Made by a program: the position numbers and the translations under genes. Of a stretch of 22,523 nucleotides of DNA, positions 15,636 to 21,232 are shown piece by piece (position 1 is the stretch's first letter; every line of letters starts with the position of its first letter). The notes beneath the pieces are model-generated. The model was not told the origin of the DNA and searched no databases. It saw only the letters and a program-made list of their open reading frames with translations. This DNA comes from Nitrospirota bacterium (GTDB taxonomy: Bacteria > Nitrospirota > Thermodesulfovibrionia > UBA6902): positions 1-22,523 of the forward strand of contig JAJRVB010000245.1 in the NCBI GenBank assembly GCA_024277515.1. Direction: 5' to 3'.

Positions 15636-18260
15636 ATGGATGTCATTACAACTCACCTGAATGCCGACTTTGATGCCCTTGCATCGATGGTAGCTGCCTC
15701 TAAATATTACCCTGACGCGGTCATTGTATTTCCGGGTTCACAGGAAAAAACCGTCCGCGATTTTCTGGCAACTTCACATATGACGCTGAAATCCAGGAAA
15801 CTGAAGGACATTGATCTTCAGCAAATAACCAGATTAATCCTTGTTGATGTTAAAAGCCCCGGCCGGATCGGTAAATTCGCCGGTATTCTGAAAAAAGAAG
15901 GATTGATCATCCATATATTCGATCACCATCCTTTTACCGACAGCGATGCCAAGGGACAAAAGGAGGTGATCGAACATGTGGGCGCCACTACCACGATATT
16001 TACAGAGATGATCCAGAAAGACAGGATCCGGATCAGTCCGGCTGAAGCCACCCTCCTGATGCTCGGGATTTACGAGGAAACAGGGTCACTCATTTTCCCG
16101 TCAACTTCCGTGAGAGACCTTACAGCAGCCGCCTATCTGCTAAAAAAAGGGGCCAATCTGAAAATCGTTTCCGCCTTCTTCACAAGAGACCTGGGGCCGG
16201 AGGAAATTGACCTGCTCAACGAACTGATCCAGTCTGCAAAAGATTTTCTCATTCACGATATACGGATAAAGATTACAAAGGCATCCAGAGAAACATACAT
16301 CGGGGACATCGCCTTTCTGGCCCACAGGATCCGGGATATGGAGGATGCTGATGCCATATTCATCCTTGTTATGATGGAAGACAGGGTACAGGTCATCGCA
16401 AGGAGCCAGACACCCGAAGTGGATGTATCGGAAGTAATCCATGAAATGGGAGGAGGAGGACATCCACAAGCAGCATCCGCCGTAATCAGGAACATGTCTC
16501 TCGAACAGACGGAAGCAAGTCTCCTGGGCATTCTTGAGAAAAAGATCCACCCTTCAAAAACAGCAGGAGATATAATGACAAGACCGGTAAAAAGCATCCC
16601 CTGGAACAAAACGCTGAAGATCGCGGAAAAGACCATGACACAGTTCGAGGTCAATGTGCTGCCGGTGATTAAGGACAGCAGGTTTTACGGGGTCATATCG
16701 AGGGAAGTGGTGGAAAAGGCCCTGTTCCACGGATTTGGCAGGAGCAGGGTTGCGGAATTCTGTACCACAGGGACACCCACGGTCTCTCCGTCAACATCAA
16801 TAAATATTGTAGAAGCGATAATGATAGAACAGAACCAGAGATTCATGCCGGTAGTCGAAGGAAGTTCCATAATCGGTGCCATCACACGCACTGACCTCCT
16901 GCGGTCGCTCTATGAAAGCCTGCTCCGCAAGAACAGGATAAAGGGACACGAGCGGACGACTGACAAACCCTCCATCGGCAAAAACCTTTCTTCCCTGCTG
17001 AAATCCAGGTTTCCCGGGGAAATATATGATTTGCTCACGTTGTCCGGCAGTGTCGCCGAAGACCTCGGGTTTTCAGCATTCCTTGTAGGGGGTTCTGTCA
17101 GAGACCTCCTGCGCGGCGAATCAAATCTCGATATTGACATTGTGATTGAGGGGGACGGTATAGTATTTGCCCAGACCCTCGGCAAAAAACTCAATGCCAA
17201 AGTCAAGACGCACAGGCGCTTCGGCACTGCTGTCGTGATTACCGAATTTCTGAAGTTCGATGTAGCCACTGCCCGGACCGAATACTACGAATCACCTGCA
17301 GCACTGCCCCGGGTAGAAACATCTTCAATAAAGAAAGACCTCTACAGGCGGGACTTTACGATCAACACCATGGCCGTTATGCTGAACCCCGGACGGTTCG
17401 GAAAGCTCATCGATTTTTTCGGCGCTCAGCGGGATATAAAAGAAAAGACCTTGAGGATCCTCCACAACCTCAGCTTCATCGAGGACCCTACACGGGCATT
17501 CAGGGCCATAAGATTCTCTGAACGGTTCGGTTTCAAGATAAGCAGGCACACAATAAATCTAATAAAGACCGCCGTACGCATAAACCTCTTTGATAAACTG
17601 TCCGGCACCAGAATGTATGATGAACTGGGCCTTCTTTTTAGTGAAACAGAGCCTCTCAACGCCATCAGGAGGCTTGCGAGCTTCGACCTTCTCAGATTTA
17701 TACATCACAGCCTTAAAATCACAAAGACTCTTGAAGACACATTTGAATCAATCCAGGAGACCATCGCATGGTTCAAGCTCCTCTTCTTTGAAGAGGAATG
17801 CAATATGTCACACCTGTTTCTCATGGCCCTGCTGAATGAATTATCACCTGCGGAGCGGGGCGAGGCGCTCCAGAGACTTTTTGTTCCTCCGTCCGCTCGG
17901 AAAGAAATACTCGACGGTATTGAGCAGTCCCACGCGGCCCTGTTAGGGCTGCATAAAGGGGCATCACAAAAAGACATATACTATATCCTCAAACCGCTCG
18001 ACATGCCAACGGTCCTCTTCACAATGGGAAGGACAAAAGATGAGGAAAACAAAAAGGCCATCTCTTTGTATCTGACCACATTACGCAAAATCAAACCGGA
18101 GCTTTCAGGTAAGGACCTCAAAGAGATGGGATATGCCGCAGGACCTCTCTTCAGGGAAATATTGACGGCGCTGCTCGAAGCGCGACTCGACAGACAGGTC
18201 AAAAGCCGCGAAGAAGAGATCGCATATGTGAAGGAACATTTTTCAATCAGCACTTATTAG
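15636..18260 (+). CDS. DHH phosphoesterase - CBS pair - tRNA nucleotidyltransferase fusion
   Basis: The 874-residue product joins three modules. Residues 1-300 are a DHH/DHHA1 phosphoesterase: THLNADFDALAS (H7, D11, D13), DHH at 96-98, GIYEETGSL and GGGGHPQ (272-278). Residues about 305-430 are two CBS domains (DIMTRPVKSI...; PTVSPSTSINIVEAIM...) that usually bind adenine nucleotides. Residues 470-874 are a class II tRNA nucleotidyltransferase: GGSVRDLL (485-492), catalytic D499xD501, YRRDFTINTMAV and the template motif EDPTR (616-620). The flexible loop before RRDF is present, fitting CCA- or A-adding rather than CC-only activity. Such fusions are known from Aquifex and deltaproteobacterial relatives. 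TTG 15612 lies inside the promoter, so ATG 15636 is taken as the start. Confidence 0.9.
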   Translation: MDVITTHLNADFDALASMVAASKYYPDAVIVFPGSQEKTVRDFLATSHMTLKSRKLKDIDLQQITRLILVDVKSPGRIGKFAGILKKEGLIIHIFDHHPFTDSDAKGQKEVIEHVGATTTIFTEMIQKDRIRISPAEATLLMLGIYEETGSLIFPSTSVRDLTAAAYLLKKGANLKIVSAFFTRDLGPEEIDLLNELIQSAKDFLIHDIRIKITKASRETYIGDIAFLAHRIRDMEDADAIFILVMMEDRVQVIARSQTPEVDVSEVIHEMGGGGHPQAASAVIRNMSLEQTEASLLGILEKKIHPSKTAGDIMTRPVKSIPWNKTLKIAEKTMTQFEVNVLPVIKDSRFYGVISREVVEKALFHGFGRSRVAEFCTTGTPTVSPSTSINIVEAIMIEQNQRFMPVVEGSSIIGAITRTDLLRSLYESLLRKNRIKGHERTTDKPSIGKNLSSLLKSRFPGEIYDLLTLSGSVAEDLGFSAFLVGGSVRDLLRGESNLDIDIVIEGDGIVFAQTLGKKLNAKVKTHRRFGTAVVITEFLKFDVATARTEYYESPAALPRVETSSIKKDLYRRDFTINTMAVMLNPGRFGKLIDFFGAQRDIKEKTLRILHNLSFIEDPTRAFRAIRFSERFGFKISRHTINLIKTAVRINLFDKLSGTRMYDELGLLFSETEPLNAIRRLASFDLLRFIHHSLKITKTLEDTFESIQETIAWFKLLFFEEECNMSHLFLMALLNELSPAERGEALQRLFVPPSARKEILDGIEQSHAALLGLHKGASQKDIYYILKPLDMPTVLFTMGRTKDEENKKAISLYLTTLRKIKPELSGKDLKEMGYAAGPLFREILTALLEARLDRQVKSREEEIAYVKEHFSISTY

Positions 18261-18283
18261 TTATCGGTTATTGGTATTTATTT

Positions 18284-18307
18284 GTCAACTGTCAACTGTC
18301 AACTGTC
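18284..18307. repeat. Short tandem repeat, GTCAACT x3 plus GTC
   Basis: Three exact head-to-tail copies of the 7-mer GTCAACT at 18284-18304 are followed by GTC, in the spacer between the fusion gene and the lipoprotein gene. Function is unknown; slippage-prone short repeats in spacers may vary between strains. Confidence 0.7.
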
Positions 18308-18332
18308 AGCCTTTAACTCAGCCTCCCTCTTA

Positions 18333-18361
18333 TTGTATTTCCCGTTCCAGTATGGTATAAA
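18333..18361 (+). promoter_or_regulatory. Sigma-70 promoter candidate for the parvulin lipoprotein
   Basis: TTGTAT (18333-18338) and TATAAA (18356-18361) are separated by 17 bases. The predicted start near 18368 gives a leader of about 29 bases containing AAGGAG at 18384-18389. The -35 box is weak. Confidence 0.45.
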
Positions 18362-18396
18362 ACAGACTAACTCGAATATTTTAAAGGAGAAATTAT

Positions 18397-19329
18397 ATGA
18401 AAAATATAGTATACCGCGCTTTTCTTGTTTCATGTATTCTATTCGCCCTGACCGGATGCGACAGGTTCGGCGGAGAAACGTCTGACAGTCCTGTTATCGC
18501 AAAGGTGGATAAGGCCCCGATTACACAGGATGACTTTGTCAGGGAAATCGGCAGGGTCCCGGACTGGGCGCAGGGCCAGTTTGCCGGAACCGAGGGGAAA
18601 CAGAAATTTCTTGACGAGCTGATCAAGAGAGAACTTATTTATCAGCATGCATTAAGAATGAGACTCAACAAAAACAAAGAGTATCTTGACAAGATGAGGG
18701 AATTTGAGAAAATGACCCTCGTCTCCATGGTGCTCAAGAAAGAAGTAGAGGAAAAATCATTTGTGGACGACTCCGAGGCCAGGGAGTTCTTTGACCAGAA
18801 TGCGGACAAGTTCACCATAGGATCACAGCTTAAGGCAAGCCATATCCTTGTTGAAAAAGAAGAGACCGCAAAAGAAATAAATGAGAGGATCAAGAACGGT
18901 GAAAGCTTTGCTAAATTAGCCAAAGAGCTGTCCCTGGACAAGGGCTCCGCAGACAAAGGCGGTGATCTGGGCTATTTCAGCAGCGGGAAGATGGTGCCTG
19001 AATTTGAGCAGGCCCTGCTCCGTCTCAAGCCCGGAGAGGTCAGCGAGCCGGTAAGGACCCGGTTCGGCTTTCACATCATAAAACTTACCGATATAAAGAA
19101 AGGCAAACCAGCTGATTTTGAGCAGTCAAAGGACTCCATAAAGAGACAGCTGCTTGCTGAAAAAAAGAAAAAACTGTTTGATTCTTACATCGAAAAATTA
19201 AAGGGAGATTTCGATGTCGTTACGGTTGAGGAGAATCTTTCGACCATCACCCTCCCATGGGAGCAGGCTGAAGAACAGGCGCCCGAGCCTGACCAGCAGG
19301 AAACACCCAAAGCTGAAAAATCTGAGTAA
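18397..19329 (+). CDS. Parvulin-type peptidyl-prolyl isomerase lipoprotein (PrsA/SurA-like)
   Basis: The 310-residue product has a lipoprotein signal: MKN..R, a hydrophobic stretch, and lipobox LTGC with the lipidated C21. A SurA/PrsA-like helical N-domain (about 35-140) precedes one parvulin domain (about 145-235: ASHILVEK, KGGDLGYFSSGKMVPEFEQA, FGFHIIKL). A helical return segment and an acidic, Pro/Glu/Gln-rich tail follow. It should assist folding of exported proteins at the membrane on the periplasmic side. The parvulin core is clearly related to that of ppiC at 329-607. AAGGAG precedes the ATG by seven bases. It appears to be a single-gene unit. Confidence 0.92.
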   Translation: MKNIVYRAFLVSCILFALTGCDRFGGETSDSPVIAKVDKAPITQDDFVREIGRVPDWAQGQFAGTEGKQKFLDELIKRELIYQHALRMRLNKNKEYLDKMREFEKMTLVSMVLKKEVEEKSFVDDSEAREFFDQNADKFTIGSQLKASHILVEKEETAKEINERIKNGESFAKLAKELSLDKGSADKGGDLGYFSSGKMVPEFEQALLRLKPGEVSEPVRTRFGFHIIKLTDIKKGKPADFEQSKDSIKRQLLAEKKKKLFDSYIEKLKGDFDVVTVEENLSTITLPWEQAEEQAPEPDQQETPKAEKSE

Positions 19330-19355
19330 AGTCTGTCACGCCATCATAACACAGG

Positions 19356-19396
19356 GGGTAATTCCCGGAACGAGTCGATTCCGACATGAATTACCC
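19356..19396. repeat. Interrupted hairpin in the spacer after the lipoprotein gene
   Basis: GGGTAATTC (19356-19364) pairs exactly with GAATTACCC (19388-19396), and CGGAA with TTCCG inside it, around an 8-base loop. No T-run follows on the plus strand. It may be a 3'-end hairpin of the lipoprotein mRNA or a separate structured element; the rest of the 293-base spacer is taken up by the small RNA gene at 19422-19517 and its promoter. Confidence 0.5.
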
Positions 19397-19421
19397 ATGC
19401 AGCCGGCATGCACGCATCAAC

Positions 19422-19517
19422 AAAAAAGACGGACCCAACTATGCCGATCTTCCCGGGGCTCATGCCGACCGATGGAGGGGAGCACCCCAGGCACATAGCA
19501 GGTTTTACCCGTCTGGG
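19422..19517 (-). ncRNA. Putative small RNA, copy 1 of a structured pair
   Basis: On the minus strand a ~96-nt RNA can be drawn. P1 is AGACGG (19509-19514) with CCGTCT (19427-19432), directly followed by a six-U tract. P2 is CTATG (19494-19498) with CATAG (19439-19443). P3 is CCTGGGG (19485-19491) with CCCCGGG (19452-19458). The 26-nt apical loop contains TCCATCGG and GGCATGAG. The same layout occurs at 21095-21187, with compensatory changes in all three stems and near-identical loop sequence. A TTGACA/TATAAT promoter lies immediately upstream. I matched it to no RNA family; SRP RNA, 6S and tRNA do not fit. Confidence 0.65.
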
Positions 19518-19523
19518 ACTAAG

Positions 19524-19550
19524 ATTATAAAAATATGAATTTATTGTCAA
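19524..19550 (-). promoter_or_regulatory. Promoter of small RNA copy 1
   Basis: Perfect TTGACA (19545-19550) and perfect TATAAT (19524-19529) on the minus strand, with a short 15-base spacer. The expected start near 19517 is three bases before the first paired base of P1. Confidence 0.6.
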
Positions 19551-19622
19551 TCTTCAAATTAATATTGTTAAAGAATCTTTAAAATAATATAATAAAAATT
19601 ATTAAAGAAACAGGAGATATTC

Positions 19623-19850
19623 ATGGCTGATGCAGCTCTTAAACTTTCAAAGAAAAAACTGGTTGAAGGACTTTCCGATCTTTCCTTTAAAGAAATAAAG
19701 GAGATAATGGATTCCTTGATCCGGAAAAAACTTTTCACCCCTCCAAAAGCCAGAACCCTGTATAAACAGGCCTCAAAAATTACCAAAGACAAAAAACTTT
19801 CTGAAGCTGTTGCAGAAGAATCGGTTAAGTGGTCAAGAGCAATAAAGTAG
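19623..19850 (+). CDS. Small helical protein, probable antitoxin of a PIN pair
   Basis: The 75-residue product is lysine-rich and predicted all-helical (LSFKEIKEIMDSLIRKKLF; ARTLYKQASKITKDKKLSEA; VAEESVKWSRAIK). No ribbon-helix-helix or AbrB motif is evident. Its stop overlaps the start of a PIN-domain toxin gene by 22 bases, the usual order and coupling for type II toxin-antitoxin pairs, so an antitoxin role is inferred from context. An AGGAG site precedes the ATG. With the toxin truncated it may be a leftover. Confidence 0.6.
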   Translation: MADAALKLSKKKLVEGLSDLSFKEIKEIMDSLIRKKLFTPPKARTLYKQASKITKDKKLSEAVAEESVKWSRAIK

Positions 19851-20161
19851 TTATCGATACAAATATCTTTATTTCTGCATTCGGCTGGGGCGGTAAACCG
19901 TTTGAAATTATTGAACTGCTTGAGTCTGCAGGAATAGTTAATTGTATTTCAGAAGATATTATTCTGGAAGTGAGCAGGGCGCTGGCATATCCGAAACTTG
20001 ATTTTCCACAAAAACTGCAATCAGATATTTTAGAATTTATTAAGGGTAAAGAGGAATATATTAAAGCAGTGCAGGCAGGAATGTCACGCAATTATGAACC
20101 GATGGAGAAAATATTTACGACTGTTACCTGTAGGACTCTGAGGCTTCATGAACGGCGATAA
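19829..20161 (+). pseudogene. PIN-domain toxin (VapC-like), 3' truncated
   Basis: The 110-residue frame starts with a PIN family N-terminus: KVVIDTNIFISAFGWGGKPF, with catalytic D in IDTN, then ISEDIILEVSRALAYPKL containing the conserved acidic residue. Family members are about 135-140 residues and carry a second acidic cluster (DPDDN) and a GDxxLL motif in the C-terminal half. Both are missing here. Homology ends near KGKEEYIKA, and the last ~30 residues read into the antisense of the next gene. The RNase site is therefore incomplete and the toxin is probably dead. GTG 19829 overlaps the antitoxin-like gene. Confidence 0.75.
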
Positions 20162-20321
20162 CTTCTTTTAATTTTCTTTCCATTGACTTGGATAGTTTGG
20201 GGTATTTTGTAAGTACCCCTTCGACTGCCGTTGAAGAAGAGACAAATTGATAGAGCAATTCTTTGCTGAGCTTATCGTCTTTTAAATAGGGATTCGTCTT
20301 TTTTAATGATTTTTTAGACAT
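20124..20321 (-). CDS. Orphan 65-residue protein with a Fic-inhibitory type motif
   Basis: The product begins MSKKSLKKTNPYLKDDKLSK and contains FVSSSTAVEGVL. STAVEG fits the (S/T)xxxE(G/N) motif by which the inhibitory helix blocks Fic AMP transferases; the separate antitoxin VbhA is of similar size (62 residues). No Fic-domain (HPFxxGNG) gene is present in the window. It could be an orphan antitoxin or a small protein sharing the motif by chance. No ribosome site is visible; an extended -10 (TGTTAAAAT) ends five bases before the ATG, so a leaderless start is possible. Its 3' end overlaps the truncated PIN gene. Confidence 0.55.
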   Translation of the reverse strand: MSKKSLKKTNPYLKDDKLSKELLYQFVSSSTAVEGVLTKYPKLSKSMERKLKEVIAVHEASESYR

Positions 20322-20351
20322 AGTTTATTTTAACATACAGAAAGGCAATTA

Positions 20352-20429
20352 ATGAGCACTGCACAAATAGTCCAAAAACTCTGGAATTGCTGTAACGTTC
20401 TCCGGGACGTTGGGATCAATCACGCATAG
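20352..20429 (+). pseudogene. Relic of hsdM (type I restriction methyltransferase), N-terminal stub
   Basis: ATG 20352, preceded by AAAGG, opens a 25-codon frame reading MSTAQIVQKLWNCCNVLRDV and ending GINHA before TAG at 20427-20429. The start of type I HsdM subunits typically reads M.TA.LV.KLWNYCNVLRDDG, so this is the extreme N-terminus of an hsdM gene. The rest (helical domain, SAM motifs, NPPF/NPPY) is gone, replaced by the DUF3800 gene that begins eight bases later. Confidence 0.75.
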
Positions 20430-20436
20430 GAAATAA

Positions 20437-21090
20437 ATGTTCATATATCTCGATGAATCAGGAGATCTCGGTTTTGACTTTCAAAAAAGAAAGACAACAA
20501 AAAAGCTCATAATTACTCTTTTAGTCTGTAAATCTGAACCAGCCCGGAGGGATATTGATAAAGCTGTTAGACGTACTCTTAAGAATAAGCTGAACCATAA
20601 AAAGAAAAACCCTCGTCACATTACAGAGCTAAAAGGAACAGGGACTACCATCGAAATTAAGAACTACTTTTTCAGAAATATCAATAATAATGAATGGTCA
20701 ATATATTCGTTGATTTTAAATAAAGAGCGAGTAGAGCCTCATTTGCAAACGAGAATTGGCAAGAAAAAGCTTTATAATTTCCTATCCCGGTTTTTATTGG
20801 AAAAATTAGACCTCTCCAATGTACAAAGAAATGTGGAGCTTATTGTCGACAGAAGTAAGAACAAGGAAGAGGTTAGAGATTTTAATCAATACCTGGTTAA
20901 TCAGCTTGAAGCATTACTGCCGCTTAATACAAACCTGAACATCCTTCATCTCACTTCCCAGGAAAGTACAGGACTGCAGGCAGTGGATTTGTTCTGCTGG
21001 GGAATTTTCAGAAAGTACGAAAATAATGATACTGATTGGTACAATACTTATAGGCATAAGGTGAGATTTGAAACGGAGTACTTGCGTTAA
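20437..21090 (+). CDS. DUF3800 family protein
   Basis: The 217-residue product starts with the family hallmark MFIYLDESGDLGF, followed by central VDRSKNK and C-terminal HLTSQESTGLQAVDLFCWGI and RKYE. The spaced acidic residues (D5/E6/D9, the VD of VDRS, and D of AVDL) resemble an RNase H-like active site, but no activity is established for the family. DUF3800 genes are common in phage, plasmid and defence islands. The frame is complete. AGGA precedes the ATG by seven bases. It sits where the body of hsdM should be, next to toxin-antitoxin remnants, so it arrived with or after the loss of the restriction system. Confidence 0.88.
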   Translation: MFIYLDESGDLGFDFQKRKTTKKLIITLLVCKSEPARRDIDKAVRRTLKNKLNHKKKNPRHITELKGTGTTIEIKNYFFRNINNNEWSIYSLILNKERVEPHLQTRIGKKKLYNFLSRFLLEKLDLSNVQRNVELIVDRSKNKEEVRDFNQYLVNQLEALLPLNTNLNILHLTSQESTGLQAVDLFCWGIFRKYENNDTDWYNTYRHKVRFETEYLR

Positions 21091-21094
21091 CAAT

Positions 21095-21187
21095 AAAAAA
21101 AGCGGCCCCTATAATGCCTGTTTCCTCTGGCTCATTGCCAACCGATGGAAGGAAGCACCAGAGGCACATTATAGGTCTTACCCGCTT
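21095..21187 (-). ncRNA. Putative small RNA, copy 2 of a structured pair
   Basis: On the minus strand: P1 is AAGCGG (21182-21187) with CCGCTT (21100-21105) and a seven-U tract; P2 is CCTATAATG (21167-21175) with CATTATAGG (21108-21116); P3 is CCTCTGG (21158-21164) with CCAGAGG (21124-21130). The apical loop contains TCCATCGG and GGCAATGAG. It differs from copy 1 in each stem yet pairing is kept. It lies between the end of the DUF3800 gene and the end of proS, with a TTGACA promoter of its own, so it is not merely the proS terminator. Confidence 0.65.
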
Positions 21188-21193
21188 GCTTTT

Positions 21194-21222
21194 ACGATAT
21201 CAAAGTGATACCACTTTGTCAA
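21194..21222 (-). promoter_or_regulatory. Promoter of small RNA copy 2
   Basis: Perfect TTGACA (21217-21222), 17-base spacer, then TATCGT (21194-21199) on the minus strand. The expected start near 21187 coincides with the first paired base of P1. It begins only 11 bases after the proS stop codon. Confidence 0.6.
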
Positions 21223-21232
21223 TAAAATACTT

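Noticed and set aside
18284..18307. CRISPR or iteron array
   Set aside because: Only three 7-bp units with no spacers and no cas or rep genes; no CRISPR array was seen anywhere in the window.
19461..19476. GEMM (cyclic di-GMP) riboswitch, because ACCGATGG appears in both RNA copies on the plus strand
   Set aside because: The rest of the GEMM core is absent, and the copies are not upstream of plausible target genes in that orientation.
21095..21187. SRP (4.5S) RNA, because the plus strand reads GGAAGGAAGCA followed by GGCA
   Set aside because: The U-tract and promoter put the transcript on the minus strand, and the plus-strand sequence lacks the symmetric-loop and tetraloop arrangement of the SRP apical helix.
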